Source: Ileibacterium sp.
Lineage (GTDB): Bacteria; Bacillota_I; Bacilli_A; Erysipelotrichales; Erysipelotrichaceae
DNA length: 33,211 nucleotides
Assembly: GCA_021443945.1 (NCBI GenBank)
Contig: JABUSF010000001.1
Coordinates: 77,208-110,418 of the forward strand
Direction of reading: 5' to 3'
In this document: positions 22,493-30,379 of the stretch, piece after piece
Layout: every line of letters starts with the position of its first letter
Numbering within the stretch: position 1 is the first letter of the stretch
The notes under the pieces: model-generated
Databases searched by the model: none
What the model was told of the DNA's origin: nothing
Seen by the model: only the letters and a program-made list of their open reading frames with translations
Position numbers and translations under genes: made by a program

Positions 22493-22533
22493 CGGAAATC
22501 TCGCCTGAAAAAGGGGAGATTTCCGTCTTTTTT
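22493..22533 (+). terminator. Plus-strand intrinsic terminator with no plus-strand gene upstream
   Basis: CGGAAATCTC (22493-22502) pairs with GAGATTTCCG (22516-22525) and is followed by TCTTTTTT. On the minus strand the sequence after the stem is AAACAGCC, a poor U-tract, so it is a better terminator in the plus direction, where no gene precedes it. Confidence 0.6.
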
Positions 22534-23130
22534 CTATAACTCTGTTTTGGAATACACCGCTCTGCCAATGATCTGCACAGGCAGACCTACAATGTCCTGC
22601 AGAGTGTATTCTTTGTCTTCCACTTCATCGTTGGCTGCATGAAGCACCCAGGAGCTGTCTTTTTTGACGAGTTTTTTAACGGTGACTTCCTCTCCGCCAA
22701 TGAGCATGACTGCAATGGCGCCGGAAGGCACGTCTGTACAGGATTTTACAAACAGAAGATCCCCGTCATGAATGTGGGCATCTTTCATCGAATCACCTGT
22801 TACCCTTAAAAAATAGTCCCCTCTTCGGTCATCGTCTTCTGAAACGCCTATGTATCCCTCCAAATTTTCTTCGGCAAGAAGACCGTAACCGGCTTTTACC
22901 GTTCCCAGAATCGGTTTTTCAGGAGCCAGCTGGCTGATGCGGGTCATGTCGTCCATATTGACACCCAGCATTTCAGTAAGCTTTTCCAGAGTTTTTGGAT
23001 CAATCTTGCGGATTTTACCGGTGCACCAGCGGGAAACGGTGGATTTAGTAACGCCGCAGTACTCGGCGATGTAGTCGTTTGTAATATTGTTTTGTCGCTT
23101 GTACTGACTTAAAAGGTCCTGTATCTTCAT
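22534..23130 (-). CDS. LexA-like HTH-S24 autoproteolytic repressor
   Basis: A 198-residue paralogue of the protein at 18071-18670. The helix-turn-helix (YIAEYCGVTKSTVSRWCTGK, about 20-39) is followed by a LexA-type S24 protease domain with all key residues: Ala80-Gly81 cleavage site (TVKAGYGLL), nucleophile S114 (TGDSMKD) and general base K152 (EVTVKKL). Such repressors are cleaved when RecA filaments form on damaged DNA. It is divergent from dinB, so it most probably controls itself and the polymerase as a small SOS-like unit. The -10 (TATACT on minus, 23137-23142) lies 6 nt before the ATG with no Shine-Dalgarno. No operator could be recognised by eye in the 148-nt gap. Confidence 0.9.
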   Translation of the reverse strand: MKIQDLLSQYKRQNNITNDYIAEYCGVTKSTVSRWCTGKIRKIDPKTLEKLTEMLGVNMDDMTRISQLAPEKPILGTVKAGYGLLAEENLEGYIGVSEDDDRRGDYFLRVTGDSMKDAHIHDGDLLFVKSCTDVPSGAIAVMLIGGEEVTVKKLVKKDSSWVLHAANDEVEDKEYTLQDIVGLPVQIIGRAVYSKTEL

Positions 23131-23136
23131 GGCTCA

Positions 23137-23145
23137 AGTATATCA
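23137..23145 (-). promoter_or_regulatory. Extended -10 of the second LexA-like gene (leaderless)
   Basis: On the minus strand TGATATACT fits TGnTATAAT with one change and ends exactly 6 nt before the ATG. A weak TTTTCA lies 17 nt upstream. Confidence 0.65.
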
Positions 23146-23243
23146 AAGAGGGCAGGGGATGAAAATAAAAAGCGCAACTATCGAGCAAATTCATGATTCA
23201 GACGCGTTTGTTTGATTAAATACGCATAAGCCACGCAACATTA

Positions 23244-23272
23244 TTGAAAAATGAAGAACGCCTGTCTATGAT
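23244..23272 (+). promoter_or_regulatory. dinB promoter (leaderless)
   Basis: TTGAAA (23244-23249), 17 nt, TATGAT (23267-23272), then 6 nt to the ATG. Both hexamers and the spacing are good. The -10 sits inside an 11-nt palindrome TCTAT-G-ATAGA (23266-23276). No ribosome binding site follows. Confidence 0.72.
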
Positions 23273-23278
23273 AGAAGC

Positions 23279-24541
23279 ATGAAACGGGTTATCGTACACA
23301 GCGACATCAACCACTGCTATGCCCAGCTGGAGGAGATGAGAGATCCCTCTTTGCGCAATATCCCCATGGCAGTGGGAGGAAGCGAAGAAAAAAGACATGG
23401 AATCATTCTGGCCAAAAACGATCTGGCGAAAACATATGGGATTAAAACCGGAGAGTCGCTGCGGCAGGCGAAAGCCAAATGTCCGCAGCTGCTGATCATT
23501 CACCCGGATTACGACAGCTATATGTACTATACGGAAAAGGTGAAAGACATTTACCGCCAGTATACAGATCAGGTGGAATCTTTCGGCTTGGATGAGGCCT
23601 GGATGGATTTAACCCATTCCCAGCTTCTTTTTGGAGACGGCATTGAGCTGGCGCAGAAAATTCAGGACGAAGTTTATCAGAAGCTTGGCCTGACCGTTTC
23701 CATGGGGGTTTCCTTTAACAAAGTCTTTGCCAAACTGGCCAGCGATTTGTTCAAGCACAAAGGGTTCGCTCTGATTACGGAGGACAATTTTCAGCAGATG
23801 GTATGGCCTTTGCCGGTGGAAGAGCTGCTGATGGTGGGCTCGAGAACGAAAAAAAAGCTGAACGAGATGGGGATTTACACCATCGGAAGCCTGGCCGCTG
23901 CCCATCCGGAGCTGCTGTCCAAACGCTTTGGGGTGATGGGTCTGCTGCTGAAAAGGTATGCAGCCGGAGAAGATGACACCCCTGTCCGTCACAAGGACTA
24001 TCAGCGGCCGGTGAAGTCGGTGGGCTGTTCCAAGACAGTGGTCAAGGACATTGAAAGCATCGGCCAGCTGCAGGAAGTCTTCCGGGTTTTAGCAGAGACG
24101 GCAGCGGTGCGCTTAAAGGCGGATCATTACAAAGGCAGCGTGGTCAGCATCTGGCTGCGGGATACGGATTTAAAGGGAAAAGGTCTGCAGATGAAGCTGT
24201 CTCAGTCCACGGATCTGGCCCGTGATCTTTTAAATGCGGCCATGCAGCTGGTGTACAAACTGAATCTGGAGGAGATCAAGCTTCGTTCCGTCGGCATTCA
24301 TGTGAGCGGTCTGGTGCATAAGGCGGATGTGGACCAACTGGATTTGTTTACACCTCCCGATGACAGAATCCGCCAGCGGGCTCTGGAAAAGACCATGTAT
24401 GAAATTCGGAAGCAGTATGGCTATGACAGCTGCCGTTTTGCTTCTTCCAAAGTGGATGCGGAAATCACAGACTTTGATCCGCTGGGTCTGCTGCATCAGG
24501 TGCACCCGGTCGGGGTGCTGGACGGACCGGTTAAAGTATGA
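23279..24541 (+). CDS. dinB: Y-family translesion DNA polymerase (DinB/UmuC superfamily)
   Basis: A 420-residue error-prone polymerase that copies across damaged bases. The palm carboxylates are D9 (HSDINHCY) and D105/E106 (GLDEAWMDLT). The fingers (ILAKNDLAKTYGIKTGESL), thumb helix-hairpin-helix (VEELLMVGSRTKKKLNEMGIYTIGSLAA) and little finger are all present. QLDLF at 353-357 is a beta-clamp binding motif. The gene is divergent from an apparently functional LexA-like repressor and overlaps the downstream 88-residue gene by 4 nt. Its promoter places the transcription start at the ATG. Induction by DNA damage is inferred from this context. Whether it is Pol IV in the strict sense or a UvrX-like branch cannot be decided from sequence alone. 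Confidence 0.94.
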   Translation: MKRVIVHSDINHCYAQLEEMRDPSLRNIPMAVGGSEEKRHGIILAKNDLAKTYGIKTGESLRQAKAKCPQLLIIHPDYDSYMYYTEKVKDIYRQYTDQVESFGLDEAWMDLTHSQLLFGDGIELAQKIQDEVYQKLGLTVSMGVSFNKVFAKLASDLFKHKGFALITEDNFQQMVWPLPVEELLMVGSRTKKKLNEMGIYTIGSLAAAHPELLSKRFGVMGLLLKRYAAGEDDTPVRHKDYQRPVKSVGCSKTVVKDIESIGQLQEVFRVLAETAAVRLKADHYKGSVVSIWLRDTDLKGKGLQMKLSQSTDLARDLLNAAMQLVYKLNLEEIKLRSVGIHVSGLVHKADVDQLDLFTPPDDRIRQRALEKTMYEIRKQYGYDSCRFASSKVDAEITDFDPLGLLHQVHPVGVLDGPVKV

Positions 24542-24804
24542 ATGTGTTTAAGTATTACGTGGATGTGGTCACCCTCATTTTAAAGGATGGGGTTCTGCAG
24601 CCCTTGGCGGTGGTGTGGATGGACCGGCGCTATAAAGTGGATAAGGTTCTCTCGGTTCGGGAAACCTACTCCAAAGCCGGCGGCAGCGGCATTTGCTACC
24701 GGTGTCTGTTTGGCGGTCAGGAGCGCAGCCTGTTCTGGGAGCGCAACCGCTGGTTTCTCGAATCAGAAACTTTCATTCCCGAACTTCTGGAAAAAAATCA
24801 TTAG
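24538..24804 (+). CDS. Small DinB-partner protein (88 aa, resembles DUF6504-type polymerase-associated proteins)
   Basis: 88 residues, starting in the dinB stop codon (ATGA overlap), so it is translationally coupled to the polymerase. The pattern is PLAVVWMDRRYKVDKVLSVRETYSKAGGSGICYRCLFGGQERSLFWERNRWFLES: a basic/aromatic beta-strand pair, a conserved-looking GG(S/T)G turn and a C-terminal RWF strand. Small beta-rich proteins with a W-x-x-R-x-Y-x-V core occur downstream of Y-family polymerases in other bacteria (the DUF6504 type next to ImuB/DnaE2), and this one fits that pattern. No enzymatic motif is visible. A role as accessory subunit or DNA-binding cofactor of the polymerase is inference. 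It is not a YolD-like protein by eye. Confidence 0.7.
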   Translation: MNVFKYYVDVVTLILKDGVLQPLAVVWMDRRYKVDKVLSVRETYSKAGGSGICYRCLFGGQERSLFWERNRWFLESETFIPELLEKNH

Positions 24805-24820
24805 TGTCTTTTGGATACGA

Positions 24821-24847
24821 AAAAACTCACCGGCCTGGTGAGTTTTT
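24821..24847. terminator. Bidirectional intrinsic terminator (dinB unit / unknown gene)
   Basis: AAAAACTCACC-GGCCT-GGTGAGTTTTT: an 11-bp perfect stem with A and T runs at both ends, shared by the convergent genes. Confidence 0.95.
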
Positions 24848-25553
24848 ATTTAGAATCGGGCTGGGCTTTCAGAAGCAGATCCGGGTTGGGGCTGCAAAAG
24901 GAGAGCAGCTGAGCAGAAGACCATTTGTTAACCTGGCTTAGAAAATCCCGAGCGGTCAGGGCGGCCAGGGTCCGGCCCGTCAGAGTGAACTGAAAATAGC
25001 TGGAAAGAAGATGGACGATGGCAAGGCTTCTGTCCAGATAGGAAGAAGAAGTCGGAGTGCAGCGGCCTTTGATCACATCCCGGATGGGTTTTTCGATTTG
25101 GCCGAACACAGGCTTTAAGTGCTCCGAAGAATCAAGGAGTTCAAAAAGCTGCAGGATGTATTTTTCCTTCAGAAGGTTTTTGTACTGGGCAATGCTGGCG
25201 TTCTGCAAAGTAGTGCACAGCAGCCACACCATCAGAACTTCCACATTGTGCAGGTAGGAATCTTTTTTTCCAAACCGGGCTTCACACCGTCCAATCCATT
25301 TTTTCATCCAGTCCGAACCGGCGATGAAAGCACTGGCGTCTTCAATTTTTTCACTCCAGTGCCTGGACTCGATTTGGCATTCTCTTTCAAACTGCCTTCT
25401 GGAAAGTCCTGACAACGCGCAAAGGGTGTCTGTCAGTTCTTCCAGGCTGGAGTTACGGGTGCCGGACATCGAGGTGTAGAGGTAAATGCGGGCCAGCTTT
25501 CCCGGATGGCTTCGCTCCTGTCTGGCCAGATTTAAAATCTGCGTATCGTTCAT
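24846..25553 (-). CDS. Protein of unknown function, 235 aa
   Basis: Not recognised. The protein is soluble, with no signal peptide or transmembrane span. It looks mainly alpha-helical, with MNDTQILNLARQERSHPGKLARIYLY at the start and LTDTLCALSGLSRRQFERE, which could be a helix-turn-helix-like segment (about 42-60). Several cysteines are scattered without a metal pattern. The ATG at 25553 was chosen because AAAGGA lies 8 nt upstream; a GTG at 25574 is an alternative. It is a single-gene unit convergent with the dinB unit. The repeated basic helices suggest nucleic-acid or protein binding, but no function is claimed. Confidence 0.6.
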   Translation of the reverse strand: MNDTQILNLARQERSHPGKLARIYLYTSMSGTRNSSLEELTDTLCALSGLSRRQFERECQIESRHWSEKIEDASAFIAGSDWMKKWIGRCEARFGKKDSYLHNVEVLMVWLLCTTLQNASIAQYKNLLKEKYILQLFELLDSSEHLKPVFGQIEKPIRDVIKGRCTPTSSSYLDRSLAIVHLLSSYFQFTLTGRTLAALTARDFLSQVNKWSSAQLLSFCSPNPDLLLKAQPDSK

Positions 25554-25773
25554 GATGGTTTTCCTTTGCTTCACTCTAGCATGCCTGTCTTTTAATCAGC
25601 ATCTTTTTCTTGGGGAAATGCTTGATTGCTTTAAACAAAGCATTTTTAAACGAAAAAGAGATCTTTCATGAAATTCATAGGGGAAGCAGTCTGGACAGAA
25701 GTATTAATCAGCCTCATCTTTTCACCGAAGTGCAGGTTGGACTGCTTTTGAAAAGAAGAATACGGAAGAAATA

Positions 25774-25782
25774 TGGTATAAC
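25774..25782 (+). promoter_or_regulatory. Extended -10 of uraA
   Basis: TGGTATAAC matches TGnTATAAT at all but one position. It lies 22 nt before the ATG with GGAG in between. Upstream at 25617-25651 is a hairpin AAATGCTT-loop-AAGCATTTTT outside the predicted transcript. Confidence 0.5.
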
Positions 25783-25804
25783 TAGCGGTAGAAATGGAGA
25801 AATT

Positions 25805-27115
25805 ATGGCTAAAAAAGTTATACAGATTGAAGAAAAAGTTCCGTTTAAAATGCTTCTGCCATTAAGCATCCAGCATTTGTTTGCCATGTTTGGCGCCACT
25901 GTGCTGGTTCCTTTCCTTTTTGGCATTAACCCGGCAATCGTTCTGTTTATGAACGGATGCGGAACCCTGTTGTTTATTCTGATCACCAAGGGAAAAGCGC
26001 CTGCTTACCTTGGAAGCTCATTTGCCTTTATCGGCCCGGCAACCATCATTATCAATGAATGGGGATACCCTTATGCTCTGGGCGGATTTGTGGCTGTCGG
26101 CGCACTGGGATGCCTGATTGCTCTGGGCATCCGCAAATTTGGAACCCAGTGGATTAATGTGGTTCTGCCTCCGGCTGCCATGGGACCTGTTGTAGCACTG
26201 ATCGGTCTGGAACTGTCCAGTTCCGCGGCTTCCACAGCCGGCCTGATCGGGGATGCTGTCAGCATGAACAATGTCATCATTTTTGCGGTCACTCTTGGCG
26301 TTGCGGTAATTGGAAATGTCTGCTTCCGAAAATTCTTTGCGATCATTCCGATTCTAATTGCGGTTATCGCCGGATATGTCACAGCTCTCTGTCTTGGAGA
26401 AGTGGATTTTGCCCCTGTACTGAGCGCATCTTTCATTCAGCTTCCAAACTTCCAGTTTCCAAAGTTTGCTTTGGGACCAATTCTGACCATGCTGCCTGTC
26501 ATCTTTGTCATTGCCTCTGAGCACATTGGTCATCAGATTGTGACTTCTGAAATCGTTGGCCGGGATCTGATTAAAGATCCAGGCTTGGACAGATCTATGT
26601 TTGCGGATAACTTCTCTACCATGATCTCCGGTTTTGTTGGTTCTGTTCCAACAACAACCTACGGGGAAAACATCGGTGTAATGGCCCTGACTGGCGTATA
26701 TTCTGTCCAGGTCATCGCCGGAGCCGCTGTTCTGTCGATTCTCTGTGCTTTTATCGGACCTGTCTGCGCACTGATTCAGTCGATTCCAAGTGCGGTCATC
26801 GGCGGAATCTCCTTCCTGCTTTACGGAATGATCGGTGTTTCCGGTCTGCGCATTCTGATCGATGAAAAAGTGGACTATTCCAACTCTGTCAACATGATCC
26901 TGACGTCTGTTGTATTCGTAACAGGTCTTTCCGGCATCAGCGTGACTTTTGGAAACACCACTCTTTCCGGTATGGTGCTGGCCGCTTTAACCGGTATTTC
27001 CCTGTCCCTGGTTTTCTACATCCTGGACAAGCTGCACCTGCTCAATGAAACCAGTAAGGAGCCGGAAAACGAATTCACAGAACTGGAAGAAGAACTGGCT
27101 GCAGAGAAAAAATAA
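25805..27115 (+). CDS. uraA: Uracil permease (NCS2/UraA family)
   Basis: A 436-residue inner-membrane proton symporter with the 14-span NCS2 fold. Diagnostic stretches are LPLSIQHLFAMFGATVLVPFLFGINPA in TM1, PAYLGSSFAFIGPA in the crossing half-helix, ASEHIGHQ, where the glutamate binds uracil, and TTTYGENIGVMALTGVYS, the UraA/PyrP-type TM10 motif. The variant TTYGEN favours uracil over xanthine or urate. The ATG at 25805 has GGAG 6 nt upstream; the frame stays open further upstream without support. The C-terminal tail is acidic (ELEEELAAEKK). It is monocistronic, with no PyrR attenuator identified in the short leader. Confidence 0.93.
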   Translation: MAKKVIQIEEKVPFKMLLPLSIQHLFAMFGATVLVPFLFGINPAIVLFMNGCGTLLFILITKGKAPAYLGSSFAFIGPATIIINEWGYPYALGGFVAVGALGCLIALGIRKFGTQWINVVLPPAAMGPVVALIGLELSSSAASTAGLIGDAVSMNNVIIFAVTLGVAVIGNVCFRKFFAIIPILIAVIAGYVTALCLGEVDFAPVLSASFIQLPNFQFPKFALGPILTMLPVIFVIASEHIGHQIVTSEIVGRDLIKDPGLDRSMFADNFSTMISGFVGSVPTTTYGENIGVMALTGVYSVQVIAGAAVLSILCAFIGPVCALIQSIPSAVIGGISFLLYGMIGVSGLRILIDEKVDYSNSVNMILTSVVFVTGLSGISVTFGNTTLSGMVLAALTGISLSLVFYILDKLHLLNETSKEPENEFTELEEELAAEKK

Positions 27116-27127
27116 TACTGAAAGGAC

Positions 27128-27174
27128 AAACCTTAAGGAGATGGCTCAAACCCATCCTTTAAGGTTTTTTCTTT
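27128..27174 (+). terminator. Intrinsic terminator of uraA
   Basis: AACCTTAAGGAGATGG-loop-CCATCCTTTAAGGTTTTTT: a stem of about 15 bp with one bulge and a T-run. Confidence 0.92.
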
Positions 27175-27205
27175 TGCCGGACAATCCATGGCTTTTTACA
27201 GGATT

Positions 27206-27214
27206 TGGTAAAAT
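27206..27214 (+). promoter_or_regulatory. Extended -10 of ispD (leaderless)
   Basis: TGGTAAAAT ends exactly 6 nt before the ispD ATG. No Shine-Dalgarno lies between. Confidence 0.6.
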
Positions 27215-27220
27215 ACAGCT

Positions 27221-27877
27221 ATGAAATATGCAGCGATTTTACTGGCTGCCGGCAAAGGAAGCCGGACAAAGCTGGACTACAACAAAGTGTTTTTTGAATT
27301 CGAAGACGGCACCACTGTTCTGGAAAAGGGCCTGAAGACCTTTGACGCGGATCCGGACTGTACACAGATTATTGTGGTCAGTGCCGATTATGAAATCGAT
27401 CAGGTCAGAAAAGACTATTCTCTGTCGGACAAGGTGGAATTTACCGTGGGAGGAGCGGCCCGCCAGGATTCGGTGTGGAACGGACTGCAGAAGGTGGCTG
27501 AGGAATACGTTCTGATTCATGATGCCGCTCGTCCGTATCTGCAAAGCAAAGATCTGAAGGCTCTGAAAGAAAAGCTGGAAACCGAAGACGCCGCTTTGCT
27601 TATGGTACCGGCGGTGGATACAGTCAAGATTGTGGATGAAAAGGGATATGTGCTGAAGACTCCAGAGCGAAGGCAGGTGTTTCATGCCCAGACTCCTCAG
27701 GGGTTTAAAACCGAAGTCATTAAAAAGGCTCACGAAGCCGGGAAAAAAGCAGGTTTTGAAGCCACCGACGATGCTCAGCTGGCCGAACTGTTTTCAGATG
27801 TTCCTGTTGCCTGTGTGGTGGGGGATGTATCCAATAAAAAGATCACCCATCCAGATGATCTCAAGTCTGTGATTTGA
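27221..27877 (+). CDS. ispD: 2-C-methyl-D-erythritol 4-phosphate cytidylyltransferase
   Basis: A 218-residue cytosolic enzyme of the non-mevalonate isoprenoid pathway that joins MEP to CTP. Family motifs are in order: AAILLAAGKGSRTKLDYNKVF (CTP loop, residues 4-24), VGGAARQDSVWNGL, VLIHDAARPYL (substrate Asp and Arg), TPQGF, and EATDDAQLAE. The ATG at 27221 is 6 nt after the extended -10 with no ribosome binding site, implying a leaderless message. It stands alone, between uraA and a P-type ATPase, without ispF. The related ribitol-phosphate cytidylyltransferase TarI is an alternative, but no teichoic acid genes are adjacent. Confidence 0.88.
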   Translation: MKYAAILLAAGKGSRTKLDYNKVFFEFEDGTTVLEKGLKTFDADPDCTQIIVVSADYEIDQVRKDYSLSDKVEFTVGGAARQDSVWNGLQKVAEEYVLIHDAARPYLQSKDLKALKEKLETEDAALLMVPAVDTVKIVDEKGYVLKTPERRQVFHAQTPQGFKTEVIKKAHEAGKKAGFEATDDAQLAELFSDVPVACVVGDVSNKKITHPDDLKSVI

Positions 27878-27895
27878 AAATCCGCAAGAAATGAA

Positions 27896-27917
27896 GCTCT
27901 CCCAGGAGGGCTTTTTT
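27896..27917 (+). terminator. Intrinsic terminator of ispD
   Basis: GCTCTC-CCAG-GAGGGC with one G-U pair, followed by TTTTTT. Confidence 0.85.
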
Positions 27918-27993
27918 CATGAGACCACATAAAATGATAAAAAAATAAAAAATATTTATAGTTTTCTAATTTTCATCCTTTTTAATATAGGGT

Positions 27994-30339
27994 ATGGAAA
28001 AATTGACTTTAAATAAAAAAACCAATCCGGAAACCGGATTGTCATCAAAAGAGGTTCAGCTGGAACCGGCCAACAATATTACCGAAGATGTGTCCAAGAC
28101 GTACGGGGCGATCTTTCTCCAGCATACCTTTACCTTTTTTAACGTGGTGAACTTTATTCTGTTTGTCCTCGTCATGTGGACTGGAAGTTATAAAAACGCC
28201 ACTTTTATCGGACTCATCGCCTTCAACGCGGTGGTGGGAATGTTCCAGGAAATTCGATCCAAGCGGATGCTGGACAAGCTGGCGATCCTAAACCAGGAAA
28301 AAGCAACGGTGATCCGAAATGGGCAGAGTCTGGTCATCCCCATGGACGAAGTGGTTCTCAACGACATCCTGGTGCTGAAAGCCGGAAATCAGGTTCCTGT
28401 TGACGGGGTGGTGGTCAGCGGCGGATGCGATGTAAACGAAAGCATGCTGACGGGAGAATCCGATCCCATTCAGAAAAAAGACGGAGACTCTATTTTTGCG
28501 GGCTGTTTTGTCACGGCGGGAAGCTGCCGCATGCAGGCTGCCGCGGTAGGAGATCACACCTACATGAACTCCATGCTCAAGCAGGTCCGCCGTTCCAAAC
28601 GCTATCCGTCGCAGCTGCGTGATTCCCTGGATCAGATTATTAAATTCTGCACCTGGATTCTTGTTCCCATGGGCGTCATTCTTTTTACAAAAACCTATTG
28701 GGGTGCGGGAGAGACGTTAAACCAGTCTATTCTGGCCACGACGGCTTCCATGGTGGGAATGATTCCGGAAGGACTGATCGTCCTGACCAGTATCGCTCTG
28801 GCTGTTTCCACGGTCAAACTGGCTCAAAAAGAAGTTTTGATTCAGGAGCTGTACTGTATTGAAACTCTGGCCCGGGTAGATGTGCTTTGTCTGGACAAGA
28901 CAGGAACGCTGACGAAAGGGGATATGCGGGTTAATGGCATCCTTTCCAAATCGGAGTGGAATGCCGGTCAGATTGAACAGCTGCTGGCCAATATGTACGC
29001 TTCTACAGAGGATGACAACCCCACTGCACAGGCAATTCGGGAGCATGTGAGCAAACTTCCGGTTCAGTGGAAATCGGATTTGAACTTTCCGTTCAGCTCT
29101 TCTGCCAAATGCTCCGGCATTGTGTATCAGGAACATACGTACTACATTGGGGCCTATTCCTTTATGGTGAATCATCCGGATCCGGCCGTGGTGGAAGAAA
29201 TTGAACATTACGCCAACAAAGGCATCCGTGTGCTGGCTTTAATGGAAGGACCAAGAGCAGAGGAGCTGAAAAAAGGCGATTATAATCTGATCGCTCTGGT
29301 GCTCATCGAAGACATTCTCCGGCCGGATGCAGCAGCCACTCTGGAATTTTTCAGAAACCAGGGGGTGCAGATTAAAATTATCTCCGGTGACCTTCCGCAG
29401 ACGGTGGCGGCCATTGCCAAGCAGGCAGGGCTGAAAGGTGCTTCCGTCAACATGTCCAAAGTGACAGAAGAAGAGCTGCCGGATGTGGTCAGTCATTACA
29501 CCATTTTTGGCCGGGTGACTCCGGATCAGAAGCGGGAAATGATTCAGGCGCTGAAAAAACAGGGACATACGGTGGCCATGACCGGAGACGGTGTCAACGA
29601 TGTTATGGCTTTAAAGGAAGCGGACTGCTCCATTGCCATGGGTGCAGGATCTCAGGCGGCCAAATCCATTGCTTCTCTGGTGCTTTTGAAAAACCAGTTT
29701 GAAGCCCTGCCCTCCATCCTGAACGAAGGCCGAAGGGTCATCAACAACATCCAGAGAACGGCTTCTTTGTTCCTTGTCAAAACCCTGTTCTCTGTGGTCT
29801 TGACCTTGCTGACGATTGTATGGCTCAAGCGGTACCCCTTTGAGCCAATTCAGCTGACGCTGTTCTCCTTTGTGGGAGTGGGTCTTCCCGCGTTTCTGCT
29901 GACACTTGAGCCCAATTATTCCCGGGTTACAGGGAATTTTCTGATCAATGTCCTCAGCCGGGCGGTGCCCGGGGCCATCAGTATGATCACCATGGTCATT
30001 CTGGCCAAACTGATGTGCGGCCTGTTTCCGGTCAGTGAAGAACAGTTTTCCACCATCTGCACCTGGCTGGCTGGCATTAATGCCTTGTGGGTGCTCAAAA
30101 GAGTCTGCTTCCCCCTGACCGCTATGCGCAAGGGAATTCTTGTGCTGGTGACAGCTGCTTTCCTGGTGGGGATGATCTTCATGCGGCCGATCTTCTCGAT
30201 TGTCCTTTTGCCTGCGCTGTGGGTGGGGATGATTGTGATTGCCGCCCTGCTGATTCCCTGGTATCTGCAGTGGCTGCAGACCATGAAATGGAAGCGCACC
30301 ATTGCTCAGCTGATCGATGCAAAAGAATCCTTACAATAA
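27994..30339 (+). CDS. P-type cation-transporting ATPase, CtpE/Exp7-like
   Basis: A 781-residue membrane pump. The actuator motif is TGES (153-156). PEGL (258-261) in the fourth transmembrane helix marks a P2-like pump, the phosphorylated Asp is D301 in DKTGTLT, and the hinge is GDGVND (531-536). There are no N-terminal metal-binding CxxC domains and no CPx motif, so heavy-metal transport is unlikely. PEGL with this length and compact N-terminus resembles CtpE/Exp7 proteins, which have been linked to calcium or other divalent cation transport; the exact ion is inference. The C-terminal hydrophobic domain carries further spans. The start is close to a TAATAT box (27983-27988) and lacks a proper ribosome binding site, so it may be another leaderless gene. 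It is monocistronic. Confidence 0.85.
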   Translation: MEKLTLNKKTNPETGLSSKEVQLEPANNITEDVSKTYGAIFLQHTFTFFNVVNFILFVLVMWTGSYKNATFIGLIAFNAVVGMFQEIRSKRMLDKLAILNQEKATVIRNGQSLVIPMDEVVLNDILVLKAGNQVPVDGVVVSGGCDVNESMLTGESDPIQKKDGDSIFAGCFVTAGSCRMQAAAVGDHTYMNSMLKQVRRSKRYPSQLRDSLDQIIKFCTWILVPMGVILFTKTYWGAGETLNQSILATTASMVGMIPEGLIVLTSIALAVSTVKLAQKEVLIQELYCIETLARVDVLCLDKTGTLTKGDMRVNGILSKSEWNAGQIEQLLANMYASTEDDNPTAQAIREHVSKLPVQWKSDLNFPFSSSAKCSGIVYQEHTYYIGAYSFMVNHPDPAVVEEIEHYANKGIRVLALMEGPRAEELKKGDYNLIALVLIEDILRPDAAATLEFFRNQGVQIKIISGDLPQTVAAIAKQAGLKGASVNMSKVTEEELPDVVSHYTIFGRVTPDQKREMIQALKKQGHTVAMTGDGVNDVMALKEADCSIAMGAGSQAAKSIASLVLLKNQFEALPSILNEGRRVINNIQRTASLFLVKTLFSVVLTLLTIVWLKRYPFEPIQLTLFSFVGVGLPAFLLTLEPNYSRVTGNFLINVLSRAVPGAISMITMVILAKLMCGLFPVSEEQFSTICTWLAGINALWVLKRVCFPLTAMRKGILVLVTAAFLVGMIFMRPIFSIVLLPALWVGMIVIAALLIPWYLQWLQTMKWKRTIAQLIDAKESLQ

Positions 30340-30343
30340 AAAA

Positions 30344-30379
30344 TGCTTTGGCAAATCATTGTGCCAAAGCGTTTTTTTT
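30344..30379. terminator. Bidirectional intrinsic terminator (ATPase / cyclophilin)
   Basis: GCTTTGGCA-N8-TGCCAAAGC: a 9-bp perfect stem with T-runs on both strands. Confidence 0.93.

Larger units (their letters stand above)
22197..22533. other. Intergenic region between nrdD and the second LexA-like gene
   Basis: 337 nt on which both flanking genes run minus. It holds the nrdD leader with palindrome AAATCCCTAGGGATTT (22243-22258), a 10-bp hairpin AAAGAGGGAG-N11-CTCCCTCTTT (22258-22288), and a possible nrdD -10 TATACT on minus at 22313-22318. An AT-rich stretch follows. At the far end is a hairpin whose T-run is on the plus strand (22493-22533). Confidence 0.55.

Noticed and set aside
25617..25651. 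Purine or uracil riboswitch/PyrR attenuator before uraA
   Set aside because: The hairpin lies upstream of the best promoter (25774-25782), and no conserved riboswitch core was visible.
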